Part shown: positions 1-8,719 of the stretch, piece by piece
How positions within the stretch are numbered: position 1 is the stretch's first letter
Layout of the letters: every line of letters starts with the position of its first letter
Source of the DNA: Candidatus Edwardsbacteria bacterium
GTDB taxonomy: Bacteria > Edwardsbacteria > AC1 > EtOH8
Length of the DNA: 64,000 nt
Assembly (NCBI GenBank): GCA_018821925.1
Contig: JAHJLF010000072.1
Span: forward strand, 34,470 to 98,469
Reading direction: 5' to 3'
Notes under the pieces: generated by a model
What the model was told of the DNA's origin: nothing
Seen by the model: the letters and a program-made list of their open reading frames with translations, nothing else
Databases searched by the model: none
Made by a program: the position numbers and the translations under genes

Positions 1-2
1 TT

Positions 3-368
3 CTTAAAGATTGCCTGGTGCGCCTGGGCTCCTGCATCTGCCCCACCGGCCACGGCAAGGAGGGCCAGCCATGCCTTACCGTCAAGTTCGCTAAGGCCGA
101 CGGCACCAAGGTGGAGGAGAACATCAAAGTGGGACAGATGAAACATCTAATGCTGGAAGAGAACGTCAAGGCCATGGTGGTTCCGGCCAAGGGCTTCGAT
201 ATCGGAGCCGGCAAGGGCAAGGAGATGGAGGTTGCTTTGGAGGGCGGGACAGTGGGGCTTATTATAGACGGCCGGGGCCGGCCGCTGGTCATCCCCGAGG
301 ACAAGAAGGAGAGGGTGCGCAAGCTAACCGAATGGAACCAGGCCCTGGGGGTCTACCCTAGTAAGTAA
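3..368 (+). CDS. GlmL/MutL-family protein, C-terminal fragment
   Basis: The reading frame is open from the first base of the window, so this is the end of a longer gene whose start lies upstream. The last 40 residues (VGLIIDGRGRPL, then a basic stretch and a final WNQALGVYP) resemble the C-terminus I associate with GlmL, the ASKHA-fold accessory protein of coenzyme B12-dependent glutamate mutase. A cysteine pair (CICP) lies near the visible N-terminus. No mutase subunit is visible, and GlmL homologues often occur without one, so the role here is unknown. A 7-base-phased repeat tract separates it from the next gene. The assignment rests on the tail alone. Confidence 0.6.
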   Translation, partial: LKDCLVRLGSCICPTGHGKEGQPCLTVKFAKADGTKVEENIKVGQMKHLMLEENVKAMVVPAKGFDIGAGKGKEMEVALEGGTVGLIIDGRGRPLVIPEDKKERVRKLTEWNQALGVYPSK

Positions 369-451
369 AAAGTTTAAAGTTCAAAGCTTAAAGCTTTTTG
401 TCATTTAAATTAGCAAACAGGAAACCAGAAATTCAAAACAGGAAATATACG
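369..451. repeat. 7-base-phased degenerate repeat tract
   Basis: The spacer after the first stop codon consists of related 7-mers: AGTTTAA, AGTTCAA, AGCTTAA from 371, then an AAACAGG, AAACCAG, AAATTCA, AAACAGG series up to the next start codon. The unit length matches the tracts at 10142, 31309 and 39817. It is probably non-coding. Confidence 0.55.
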
Positions 452-1573
452 ATGGCACATGCATATACTCCGGGACTGAAGGTAACCGAGAAGACCCTGA
501 TCAAAAAAGACCGCCGCCTTCCCCTGAAAGGCCAGGTGATCGTCAAGAAGGGCGACAAGGTAGGCTCCGACCAGATAGTAGCCAGGACCGAACTGCCGGG
601 CAACGTCCAGCCGGTCAACGTCTCCGGCCTTTTGGGTCTGCTGGCCGAGGACGTGCCCTCCCACATGCTCAAAAAGATCGGCGACCCGGTGGCCAAGGAT
701 GAGACCATCGCCGAGAGCAAGGGATTCTTCGGGCTGTTCAAGAGCAGCTGCAAAGCCCCGGTGGCCGGGACCCTGGAGTCCGTCTCCAGCATCACCGGGC
801 AGGTGATCCTGCGGGAGCCCCCCATGCCGGTCCAGATCAAGGCCTACATTGACGGGCAGGTGACCGAGGTCAGCGAGGCCGAGGGGGCCACCGTGGAGGC
901 TTTCGGCAGTTTCATCCAGGGCATCTTCGGAGTGGGCGGGGAGACCAACGGCGAGATCAAGGTGGTGGCGGCTGATCCCTCCCAGGAGCTGACCATCGAG
1001 ATGCTGACCCCCGATTGCCAGGGCAAGGTGGTGGTGGGCGGCTCGCTGATCAAATACGACGCCCTGAAGAAGGCGGCCGAGGTAAGAGTCAAAGCGGTGG
1101 TGGTGGGCGGCATTGACGACGCCGATCTGAAGAAACTGATGGGATACGACATCGGGGTGGCCATCACCGGACATGAGGATGTGGGGCTGACCCTGGTGGT
1201 CACCGAGGGCTTCGGCCAGATGAGCATGGCTGGCAAGACCTTCAAACTTCTGAAGTCCAAAGAGGGGCTAAAGGCCTCGGTCAACGGGGCCACCCAGATC
1301 CGGGCCGGCGTGATGCGTCCCGAAGTGATCATTCCGCTAAGCAGCCAGGATGTCGGCAGCGAGGCCGTCAAGGAGGCCGGCGGTATGGAGATCGGTAGCG
1401 CCATCCGGGTGATCCGCCAGCCCTACTTCGGCAAGATCGGCAAGGTGTCGGCCCTGCCCCACGAGCTGCAGCAATTGGAATCCGAAAGCCACGCCCGGGT
1501 GCTGGAGGTAACTTTCGAGGACGGCGCCAAGGCGGTGGTCCCCCGGGCCAATGTGGAGCTGATCGAAGACTGA
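452..1573 (+). CDS. Barrel-sandwich and KOW-like domain protein of unknown function
   Basis: A protein of about 373 residues without signal peptide or membrane segments. The N-terminal part (about residues 25-115) has the GQVIVKKGDKV pattern and a second KAPVAGTLESV strand pair typical of biotinyl/lipoyl-like barrel-sandwich folds. The C-terminal 50 residues (GKIGKVSALP, then EVTFEDGAKAVVPRANVELIE) look like a KOW-type beta barrel. I start it at the ATG at 452 (preceded by AGGA), not the in-frame TTG at 398, which lies in the repeat tract. It follows the GlmL-like gene and is probably co-transcribed; the biochemical role is unknown. Confidence 0.65.
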   Translation: MAHAYTPGLKVTEKTLIKKDRRLPLKGQVIVKKGDKVGSDQIVARTELPGNVQPVNVSGLLGLLAEDVPSHMLKKIGDPVAKDETIAESKGFFGLFKSSCKAPVAGTLESVSSITGQVILREPPMPVQIKAYIDGQVTEVSEAEGATVEAFGSFIQGIFGVGGETNGEIKVVAADPSQELTIEMLTPDCQGKVVVGGSLIKYDALKKAAEVRVKAVVVGGIDDADLKKLMGYDIGVAITGHEDVGLTLVVTEGFGQMSMAGKTFKLLKSKEGLKASVNGATQIRAGVMRPEVIIPLSSQDVGSEAVKEAGGMEIGSAIRVIRQPYFGKIGKVSALPHELQQLESESHARVLEVTFEDGAKAVVPRANVELIED

Positions 1574-1605
1574 TCCGGCTTGATCAGATAAAATTACAAT
1601 AATGA

Positions 1606-1648
1606 AATCATGTCCGGGGAGATTTACATCGAACCGGGCATGATTTTT
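1606..1648 (+). terminator. Rho-independent terminator
   Basis: AATCATGTCCGG (1606-1617) pairs with CCGGGCATGATT (1634-1645) through one G-T wobble and is followed by a T run. It separates the GlmL-like unit from the membrane cluster that starts at 1675. Confidence 0.75.
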
Positions 1649-1674
1649 CAACCATCATCAGACGAGGGGCCGAT

Positions 1675-2859
1675 ATGCAATTAAAAATCACGATATTGAC
1701 ATTATTGGTGCTGTCCGCCGGGCCATCCTTCTCAGAAGCTGTTTCCGCTTATGATCCGCCTCCCCAAAATTTTTATGTGGAAAATATAAAAGCGGAGGAT
1801 GTTCCCAATGATGCCGGGGGTGAACTCAAGGTAAGCTGGACCCTGCCGGCCGACCAGGGTCCGGAGATATTGGTGCTGCGATTACTGAGGGCCGAGATCC
1901 CGGAAGGTCCGTTCTCCCAGATCATCGAAATGGCTCCCGGGATCAGCGAGTATTCGGACCAGGGACTGGCTAACGGGAAAAAATATTTTTACCGGATAGA
2001 TGCGGTCACCGATGCCGGGGTGTTTCCTTCCCGGGTCAGCGATCCGGCGGTTCCTCGGGCTTCATGGTTCAACTCCCAGCGGGTCAGCCTGCTGATAGCT
2101 TTGGCCCTCTTTACCGGATTGGTGCTGTTCTTCATCTGGCGGGCCAGAAAGGGAGACTCGCTGTTCGTCAGGAAGATAACCGGGCTGTCGGCGGTGGACG
2201 AGGCCATCGGCCGGGCCACCGAGATGGGGCGCCCCATCCTGTATCTGCCATCGGGAGGGCTGTCGGCGGTGTCCGACATCCAGACCCTGGCCAGTCTGGT
2301 GATACTGGGCCAGGTGGCCGAGAAGGCCGCCGAGTATGAGACCCCACTGCTGGTGCCCTGTTCCGATCCCTTGGTGATGACCCTGGCTCAGGAGATCGTC
2401 AAGGCCAGCTACATGAACGCCGGACGCCCCGACGCCTACCGGGCCGAGAATATCCGCTATTTGACCAACGAGCAGTTCGCCTATACCGCCGGAGTTGACG
2501 GCATCATGATTCGTGAGAAACCGGCGGCCAATTTCATGATCGGCACTTTTTACGCCGAATCCCTGATCCTGGCCGAGACCGGCTATGCCACCGGGGCCAT
2601 CCAGATCGCCGGCACCGCCATGATCACCCAGCTGCCGTTCTTCGTGGCGGCCTGCGATTACACTCTTATCGGCGAGGAGATCTACGCCGCCTCGGCCTAC
2701 CTGTCAAAGGAGCCGGTGCTGATGGGCACCATCAAGGCCCAGGACTGGGGCAAGGCCATCGCCATCGGACTGATTATCATAGGGGTAATCATGGAGACCC
2801 TGGCCCTGAAATATCCCCGGCTTCACTTTTTCGTCAGCCAATGGCTGTCATCGCAGTAA
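1675..2859 (+). CDS. DUF6754-type membrane protein with fibronectin type III domain
   Basis: This 394-residue protein has an N-terminal signal sequence (to about residue 25), a fibronectin type III-like domain (about 30-125; LKVSWTLPADQG, YFYRIDAVTDAG), a membrane segment at about 137-155, a soluble conserved domain (about 165-355) and a final membrane helix near 365-380. The part after the first helix matches what I recall as DUF6754, a family of unknown function. GAGGGG precedes the ATG. It leads an operon of four membrane-associated genes with gaps of 1-13 bases, so the products probably form one envelope complex. Confidence 0.7.
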   Translation: MQLKITILTLLVLSAGPSFSEAVSAYDPPPQNFYVENIKAEDVPNDAGGELKVSWTLPADQGPEILVLRLLRAEIPEGPFSQIIEMAPGISEYSDQGLANGKKYFYRIDAVTDAGVFPSRVSDPAVPRASWFNSQRVSLLIALALFTGLVLFFIWRARKGDSLFVRKITGLSAVDEAIGRATEMGRPILYLPSGGLSAVSDIQTLASLVILGQVAEKAAEYETPLLVPCSDPLVMTLAQEIVKASYMNAGRPDAYRAENIRYLTNEQFAYTAGVDGIMIREKPAANFMIGTFYAESLILAETGYATGAIQIAGTAMITQLPFFVAACDYTLIGEEIYAASAYLSKEPVLMGTIKAQDWGKAIAIGLIIIGVIMETLALKYPRLHFFVSQWLSSQ

Positions 2860-2872
2860 GGAGATCACAAAA

Positions 2873-3534
2873 ATGAAAAAAACACTGCCTTTGATAATTA
2901 CCTTCCTGGCCGGCTTCTACATGATACTGGCTTTCTTTGTGCCGCACAAGGCCATCGCGGTGTCGGCCCAGGAGATGCAGTCCTGGGAGATCATCATCGT
3001 GGCCTTCACTCTGGTGCTGGGCATCGGCAACCTGATCCAGGTGCACGCCGTGAAGATCCACCGCCAAAAAAGCGGCTGGTATTACAGCGTGGTGCTGCTG
3101 ATCTGCCTGGGGGCCATGATGGTGATCGGGCTGTTCTGGGGCATCAATGAGGGCACGGTCTACTACTGGCTCTACGATAACGTAATGGCGCCCTTATCGG
3201 CCGCCATGTTCTCGTTGCTGGCCTTCTTCATCGCCTCGGCCGCCTACCGGCTTTTCGGGCCCGTAACAAAGAGGCCACCCTGCTGCTGGTGGCCGCCACC
3301 ATCATCATGATCGGACGGGTGCCGCTGGGCAACGTGATCTGGCAGCACCTTCCCTGGCTGGGGGCCAAATTTCCCAATGCCCTGGAAGTGCTGACCCAGT
3401 GGATAATGGACATCCCCAACGCCGCCGGCCAGCGGGGCATCAAAATCGGGGCGGCCCTGGGCGCGGTGTCCATGGCCCTGCGGATGCTGTTGGGCATCGA
3501 ACGGTCATACCTGACCACCGGGGGAGGAAATTAA
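2873..3534 (+). pseudogene. Integral membrane protein, reading frame broken by a one-base shift
   Basis: Two overlapping reading frames encode one continuous protein. The first gives 126 good residues from the ATG at 2873 with about four membrane helices, then turns into proline/cysteine-rich nonsense after 3250. The second frame takes over at once (AFRARNKEATLLLVAATI) and continues hydrophobic to 3534. Restoring one missing base near 3248-3252 yields about 220 residues with five or six helices. No slippery heptamer is present, so an assembly or sequencing indel, or a recent mutation, is likelier than programmed frameshifting. It lies between two intact genes of the same operon. Function unknown. 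Confidence 0.75.
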
Positions 3535-3535
3535 G

Positions 3536-4378
3536 ATGAGATTCAAGGAAACGATGGCCAAGCTCACCCAGCTGGACCGCCGCTGGATATTCCTGGCCAT
3601 GGGCCTGGTGGTGGCCGCGGCCCTGCTGGTGGACCTGAAGATGCCGGTGACCGTCTCCCAGGACGTGCGCCGGGCCTACAACCTGATCGACAGCCTGCCG
3701 GCCGGGACTCCGGTGCTTTTCTCCTGGGATTACGACCCCGGCTCGATGCCCGAACTGTATCCCCTGTCCGATGCCATGCTGCGTCATGCCATGCGCAAGG
3801 ACCTGAAGGTGGTGATGATGGGGCACTGGGTCACCGGCATTCCGCTTATCGAAAAACAGATCGCCGAGGTCATCCGGAAGGATTTTCCCGACAAGGTCTA
3901 CGGCACCGACTACGTCAATCTGGGCTACAAATCCGGCCAATATGTGGTGGTGGTCTCCATGGCCCAGAACATCTACGACGCCTTTCCCCAGGATTATTAC
4001 CGCAACCGGACCGACACCCTGCCGCTGATGAAAAAAGTGAGGTCGCTTAAAAACGTGGCCGCCATCGTGTCTTTCTCGGCCGGCGACCCCGGCCTGCTGA
4101 TGTGGATCCAGTTCGCCTGGCAGCGCTTCCGGGTCCCGGTCACCGGCGGCTGCACCGCGGTGTCGGCCCCGGAGTTCTCGGCCTACCTGCAGTCCAACCA
4201 GCTGCAGGGCCTGATGGGAGGCATGCGGGGGGCGGCCGAATACGAGATGCTGATCGGTCGTTCGGCCAAGGCCACCACCGGGATGTCGGCCCAGAGCCTG
4301 GGACATTTCCTGATCATCGCCTTCATCATCATCGGCAACATCGCCTATTTTGCCACCCGCAAGAAGGAGGAGAAATAA
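3536..4378 (+). CDS. Membrane-anchored protein of unknown function (DUF6754-linked)
   Basis: A 280-residue protein with one membrane helix near the N-terminus (about 18-34), an extracytoplasmic or cytosolic domain of about 210 residues, and a C-terminal helix (about 253-272) followed by a basic tail. The middle domain alternates strands and helices (VLFSWDYDPGS, VVMMGHWVTG, YVVVVSMAQ) like a Rossmann-type fold, and ends in a glycine-rich LQGLMGGMRGAAEYE stretch before the last helix. The two-helix layout resembles the first gene of the cluster. It starts two bases after the previous stop behind GGGGGAGG. I do not recognise a catalytic motif. Confidence 0.65.
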   Translation: MRFKETMAKLTQLDRRWIFLAMGLVVAAALLVDLKMPVTVSQDVRRAYNLIDSLPAGTPVLFSWDYDPGSMPELYPLSDAMLRHAMRKDLKVVMMGHWVTGIPLIEKQIAEVIRKDFPDKVYGTDYVNLGYKSGQYVVVVSMAQNIYDAFPQDYYRNRTDTLPLMKKVRSLKNVAAIVSFSAGDPGLLMWIQFAWQRFRVPVTGGCTAVSAPEFSAYLQSNQLQGLMGGMRGAAEYEMLIGRSAKATTGMSAQSLGHFLIIAFIIIGNIAYFATRKKEEK

Positions 4379-4379
4379 C

Positions 4380-4985
4380 ATGGCAGTATTCGGAACCTGG
4401 CTGGCGGCGCTGCTGGTGCTGTGCATCTACAGCTTTTTATACAAGGACAACCCGCTTTATAAATTCGCCGAGCATGTCTACGTGGGGATCTCGGCCGGTT
4501 ATTTCGTGGCGGCCGAATACCACAATGTGGTGCTGCCCAACCTGCTGACGCCCCTGTACCGCGACTTCGCCCACAAGTTCTACCTGATCATCCCCGGGCT
4601 GCTGGGGCTGCTGATATTCTTTGCCTTCTCCCGCAAACTCAACTGGCTGATAAGATTTCCCCTGTCCTTCGTGGTGGGCATCGGGGCCGGCCTTACCGTG
4701 ATGGCCTTTCTGTCGGCCGATGTCCTGGCCCAGGTGCAGGCCACCGCCATCCCGTTGAATTCGGTCAACAACATTCTGTTTGTGGGCGGGGTGCTGACCA
4801 CCCTGGTTTACTTCTTCTTCTCGGCCCAGCACAAGGGATTCGTGGGCGGAACCGCCCAGGTGGGGGTGTGGTACCTGATGATCGCCTTCGGGGCGGCCTT
4901 CGGCTACACCGTGATGGCCAGGATATCCCTGCTGATAGGGCAGATGCAATTTCTGCTGGGAAACTGGCTGCATATCCTGAAATAA
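4380..4985 (+). CDS. Polytopic membrane protein of unknown function
   Basis: About 201 residues with six predicted membrane helices and very short loops. The start at 4380 is chosen because GAAGGAGGAGA lies just upstream, overlapping the end of the preceding gene; a longer in-frame start at 4350 lies inside that gene. It is the last member of the 1675-4985 operon. No motif points to a substrate, so it could be a membrane scaffold or channel partner of the DUF6754 protein. Confidence 0.7.
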   Translation: MAVFGTWLAALLVLCIYSFLYKDNPLYKFAEHVYVGISAGYFVAAEYHNVVLPNLLTPLYRDFAHKFYLIIPGLLGLLIFFAFSRKLNWLIRFPLSFVVGIGAGLTVMAFLSADVLAQVQATAIPLNSVNNILFVGGVLTTLVYFFFSAQHKGFVGGTAQVGVWYLMIAFGAAFGYTVMARISLLIGQMQFLLGNWLHILK

Positions 4986-5005
4986 AAATATTTTACTCTT
5001 GCCGG

Positions 5006-6937
5006 ATGCTAAAATTGGACAATAAATCATACACCAATAAATGGAAGCCGATAATCATTGGAGTATTATTTTTACTCATATGGTTCGGGGCTTCTTTTTT
5101 TAACGGGCGCTTTACCTGGGGGTTTGATTACCTGCAGTATTACCCGCTGTGGTTCCGGCTGGGCTGGGTCCTGGCGGGGATGTCGGCGCTTTTATCGCTT
5201 GGCTTTTGGGTCCCGGGACTTCTCATAATAAATGACAGATTTGAAAACCGGAAACTCTGGAACCTGGTTCTGCTGGTAGCTGTCATGGGCGGGCTTTTCT
5301 GGCTACTGCGCCAGGCCATCCCCCTGCTGGGCGACGGCTTCCTGCGGGTCCGGGAGATCACCGGCGGCCGGATATTCTCCCTGACCGAACCGCTGACCAC
5401 CATGGTCCACGGCCTGCTGTTCAATATCCTGTCCGGGAATGTCAGCGATGCCCCGGCCGCGACCCGGGCCTATGTTGTGATCAGCATTCTGTCCGGCCTG
5501 GCGATGGTTTGGCTCTATCACAGGATATCCACCCGGTGGTTTGAGAACAGCTATTGGCTTGCCACTGCCCTGCTGCTGGGTTTGGGCTTCAACCAAATAT
5601 TCTTCGGCTACGTGGAGAGCTACGCTCCTTTTATGCTGGCGGTCCTGGCCTTCGCCTGGCTGGGCGCCCGGTCCCTGGAGGACGAAGGAGGGGCCCTGCC
5701 CCTGGTGCTTTTATTCGGGCTGATCGTGGCCCTGCATGCCAAGGGGATCTTCCTGCTGCCGGCCTTGGTCTATCTGCTGGCGGCCAAGTGGCCGGAGGTC
5801 CGGCAGAGATTGTGGTGGGTTGTTCCTCTGTCGGCGGCCCTGCCGCTGGCGGTGGTGCTGGCCGGCAGGTGGCTCTCGCCAGATATTCACTGGGAGGCCT
5901 CGCTGGGCGAGATCCCCAAAAATCCACTACTGCCGCTGTGGGACGGAATGCGGGGCTATGGCATCCTTTCCCCCGGGCACTGGATGGACATCTTGAATCA
6001 ATACCTGCTGACCATCCCCGGAATCATCTTTTTATTCTCGGCGTTGCTGATTGAACGGGCCAGGGTCAAGCTGGATCGGACAATTATCTTTTTGTCACTA
6101 CTGGCCATCAGCGGGCTGGCCTTCATCGTCATCACTGACCCCAAGCTGGGGGCCGCCCGGGATTGGGACCTGTTTGCCTGGGTGGGCATTCCGGCGGCGG
6201 TGTTGGGGCTGCATCTGATGAAGCAAAAGGAAAATAATAAAAAGATTTTGATGGTTGGCGGGTTTCTGTCTTTATGGCTTCTCCTACCCTGGGTGTTGCT
6301 GAATGCCAGTCTGGATCTGTCGATTGAACGATATCTGAAAATATTGGGGCAGGATGAAAAATCATCGGCCTACGGCTACGAAAATCTGGCGATATATTAC
6401 CGTCAGGCCAAGTTAAAGGACAAAGCCGAATGGGCCTATAAGCAGGCGGTGGAGAACGCCCCCCACAATCCCCGGATGCTGTACAACTACGGGACCATCC
6501 TGGTTCAGAACAGCCGGCCGACCGAGGGGGCCGAATATTTTAAAAGGGCCCTGGTCCTGAATCCCAACGTTTACTTCTACTGGAACGATTACGGAAGCGT
6601 TATGCTGAGGCTGGGGCAGTATCCTCTGGCCCGGGAGGCTCTGGAGCGCTCGGTGCGGCTGAATGATTCCAGCCCCGATGCCTGGTACAACCTGGGTATT
6701 GCCTGTTCGATTCAGCAGGAATGGGCCAGGGCCGATACCGCTTTTTTGCGGGCGGCCGCTAACGGCTTTAGCGGAGACTGGATTTATGCCTACTGGGGCG
6801 AGGTCCAGCTCAACCTGGGGCAGTATCCGTCAGCCGTTAAAAATCTGAAACAAGCCATTGATGCCGGAATAACCGACAGCCTTACCATCGATTCTTATCA
6901 TAAGGCCCGGGCCGGAATGGAAGCGGGAATGAAATAA
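5006..6937 (+). CDS. Polytopic membrane protein with C-terminal TPR domain (glycosyltransferase-C-like)
   Basis: About 643 residues. The first 440 contain roughly a dozen membrane helices with short loops, in the style of GT-C or O-mannosyltransferase-like proteins, though I see no clear acidic catalytic pair beyond GDGFLRVREI near residue 108. The remaining 200 residues form tetratricopeptide repeats (for example AWYNLGIACSIQQEWARAD). I start it at the ATG at 5006 because the preceding in-frame stretch overlaps the upstream gene and has no matching character. Only a weak ribosome site is present. TPR-tailed GT-C proteins are common in candidate phyla, but the substrate cannot be inferred. 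Confidence 0.6.
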   Translation: MLKLDNKSYTNKWKPIIIGVLFLLIWFGASFFNGRFTWGFDYLQYYPLWFRLGWVLAGMSALLSLGFWVPGLLIINDRFENRKLWNLVLLVAVMGGLFWLLRQAIPLLGDGFLRVREITGGRIFSLTEPLTTMVHGLLFNILSGNVSDAPAATRAYVVISILSGLAMVWLYHRISTRWFENSYWLATALLLGLGFNQIFFGYVESYAPFMLAVLAFAWLGARSLEDEGGALPLVLLFGLIVALHAKGIFLLPALVYLLAAKWPEVRQRLWWVVPLSAALPLAVVLAGRWLSPDIHWEASLGEIPKNPLLPLWDGMRGYGILSPGHWMDILNQYLLTIPGIIFLFSALLIERARVKLDRTIIFLSLLAISGLAFIVITDPKLGAARDWDLFAWVGIPAAVLGLHLMKQKENNKKILMVGGFLSLWLLLPWVLLNASLDLSIERYLKILGQDEKSSAYGYENLAIYYRQAKLKDKAEWAYKQAVENAPHNPRMLYNYGTILVQNSRPTEGAEYFKRALVLNPNVYFYWNDYGSVMLRLGQYPLAREALERSVRLNDSSPDAWYNLGIACSIQQEWARADTAFLRAAANGFSGDWIYAYWGEVQLNLGQYPSAVKNLKQAIDAGITDSLTIDSYHKARAGMEAGMK

Positions 6938-6941
6938 AAAC

Positions 6942-7718
6942 ATGAGCACGGAAAAAACAAGCTGGCGGTTTCTCAATACCGGCCTGGGCGACGGGGCCTA
7001 TAACATGGCGCTGGATCAGGCCCTGGTGGAGTCGGTGGGATCCGGCGCCTCGCTGCCCGTGATCCGGTTCTTCGGGTGGAACCCGCCGGCGGTATCCCTG
7101 GGGTACAATCAAAAAATAAAAGACCTGGATATCGAAGCCTGCCGCAAGGCCGGCTTTGACATAGTCCGCCGGCCCACCGGGGGCCGGGCGGTGATCCATC
7201 AGGACGAATTCACCTACAGCGTCATCGCCCGGGAGAACGATCCGGTGATCGGCGGGACCATCATGGAGACCTACGGCCGGATCGCCCAGGGCCTTTTGGC
7301 GGGCCTGAAAATATTGGGGGTGGCTGCCGAGATGGTAAGATCTTCGGCCCCCGATATTCCGGCCACGGCTTCGGCCCTGTGCTTTGCCGCCGCCGGGCGT
7401 TACGAGATAACCGCCGGAGGCAAAAAACTCATCGGCAGCGCCCAGCGCCGGATGAACGGCGTCATCCTCCAGCAAGGCTCGCTGCTGATGACCTGCGGGC
7501 AGGAGCATAAATTTTTCAGCCGGGATCCTATGGAGAACCGGGCGGGAACCCTAAGGGAGATCCTGGGGCGGGAGCCGGCTTTCGATGAGGTGGCGGCCGG
7601 CATGGAGCAGGGGTTTATGAAGTCTTGGAATATAGAACTGGCGCCTGACTCCCTGACCCAGGACGAGGAAAATACCGCCGGAAGATTAAAACCAGGGCTG
7701 ATATTTGTCGAAGGATAA
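6942..7718 (+). CDS. lplA: Lipoate-protein ligase A family protein
   Basis: A 258-residue protein of the biotin/lipoate ligase fold. Visible motifs are the substrate-loop RRPTGGRAVIHQDEFTYSV (about residues 76-94), the early MALDQALVE helix, and GGKKLIGSAQRR, which carries the lysine that contacts the lipoyl-adenylate carboxyl group. Family members attach lipoate or octanoate to E2 and GcvH domains; some are octanoyltransferases (LipM-like) rather than ATP-dependent ligases, and the sequence alone does not settle which. It begins four bases after the TPR membrane protein. No lipoylated protein gene is in the window. Confidence 0.85.
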   Translation: MSTEKTSWRFLNTGLGDGAYNMALDQALVESVGSGASLPVIRFFGWNPPAVSLGYNQKIKDLDIEACRKAGFDIVRRPTGGRAVIHQDEFTYSVIARENDPVIGGTIMETYGRIAQGLLAGLKILGVAAEMVRSSAPDIPATASALCFAAAGRYEITAGGKKLIGSAQRRMNGVILQQGSLLMTCGQEHKFFSRDPMENRAGTLREILGREPAFDEVAAGMEQGFMKSWNIELAPDSLTQDEENTAGRLKPGLIFVEG

Positions 7719-7727
7719 AAATTTTTG

Positions 7728-7756
7728 TTGACAGATTGGAGATTTTCAATTAGACT
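7728..7756 (+). promoter_or_regulatory. Candidate sigma-70-type promoter
   Basis: TTGACA (7728-7733) and TAGACT (7751-7756) are separated by 17 bases in an AT-rich gap upstream of the DUF4388 gene at 7816. The -35 box is perfect and the -10 box matches 4 of 6. Confidence 0.45.
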
Positions 7757-7815
7757 TAATATCCTAGGTATAAAAGAAGTTACAAAATTTTTCTAATACC
7801 CATTATTTTCTATTT

Positions 7816-8685
7816 ATGAGTCTACAAGCCAATCTGTCAGATTTCCATCTTACTGAAATAATCTATCTGCTGTTCCACTTCCAGAAGACCGGGGTGATCA
7901 CCGTCAAGGCCGGAAAGAACTACGGCGAGATCTACTTCGACAAGGGGCGGGCGGTGCACGCTGCCTATGGCGATATCAAGGGAAGCGAGGCGGTCTACGG
8001 CCTGTGCCTGGAATCATCCGGCGAAGTAAAGTTCGCCCCCGGGGCCAAGGCCTCCGAGGAGACCATCAAGGACGGAGCCGATGCCCTGTTGCAGGAGGGC
8101 GACCGCCGGCGCCTGGAGATGGCCGAGATATTAAAGGCCCTCCCCCCGTTCAATACAGTATTGGTAAGGACCGCCCAGGCTCCCGAAGAATCGGCTGTCA
8201 CCATCCGGCGCAGCGACTGGACCATACTGGCGTTGGTCAACGGCAAGCGCGACATCCGGGCCATCATCGACGAGAGCAAACTGGGGGTGCTGGAGGTGGT
8301 CAAGACCATATCCTGGTTCCTGGCCAAGAACCTGGTGGTGGATCCCCACGAAGTGGAGCGCATCCTGCAGGCCAAGGTGGATTTTGTCAATCTGATGCTG
8401 GAGGAGTTCGGTGTCAAGGGGACCGGGGTGAAGCCCTGGATGGAGCTGGCCAAAGCCACCCTGGCGGCCGGCGACAAGAACGGCAATATGGTCCGCCATG
8501 TGGAATTTACCGATTTTGTGGTCAAGATAAAAGACGGCGCCAAAACCGACATCAGCAAGGAAGAGGTGGTCCAGGTATGGGACCAGATCGCCGAGGCCAT
8601 GCACCAGAAGGGCATCAAGGAATACGGGACGATGCTGGCCAAGCACAAATACCAGGCTGTCCAGAAGGCGGCCAAGAGCGGCTAA
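7816..8685 (+). CDS. DUF4388 (PATAN) domain protein
   Basis: A 289-residue cytosolic protein. Residues 1-100 match the DUF4388/PATAN pattern: LSDFHLTEIIYLLFHFQKTG, GEIYFDKGRAVHAAYG, then a GEVKFAPG strand. A winged-helix-like middle part (about 120-190) contains DWTILALVNGKRDIRAI. The last 100 residues (LMLEEFGVKG, TDISKEEV, KHKYQAVQ) recur in the next gene. PATAN domains occur in regulators linked to gliding motility, development or phosphorelay signalling. No obvious Shine-Dalgarno sequence precedes the ATG. It heads a three-gene set with two Roadblock-like proteins. Confidence 0.8.
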   Translation: MSLQANLSDFHLTEIIYLLFHFQKTGVITVKAGKNYGEIYFDKGRAVHAAYGDIKGSEAVYGLCLESSGEVKFAPGAKASEETIKDGADALLQEGDRRRLEMAEILKALPPFNTVLVRTAQAPEESAVTIRRSDWTILALVNGKRDIRAIIDESKLGVLEVVKTISWFLAKNLVVDPHEVERILQAKVDFVNLMLEEFGVKGTGVKPWMELAKATLAAGDKNGNMVRHVEFTDFVVKIKDGAKTDISKEEVVQVWDQIAEAMHQKGIKEYGTMLAKHKYQAVQKAAKSG

Positions 8686-8719
8686 AGGACAAAATATTTA
8701 AAGCGTTGATGGAGAGATT

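Noticed and set aside
410..1174. 254-codon open frame on the minus strand
   Set aside because: It is a shadow of the + strand gene 452-1573, His/Gly-rich with no recognisable domain.
3245..3260. Programmed ribosomal frameshift
   Set aside because: No slippery heptamer or downstream structure is visible; a one-base loss is simpler.
4868..5005. Longer N-terminus for the membrane-TPR protein
   Set aside because: This stretch overlaps the upstream gene and its translation is arginine/aspartate-rich, unlike a membrane protein start.
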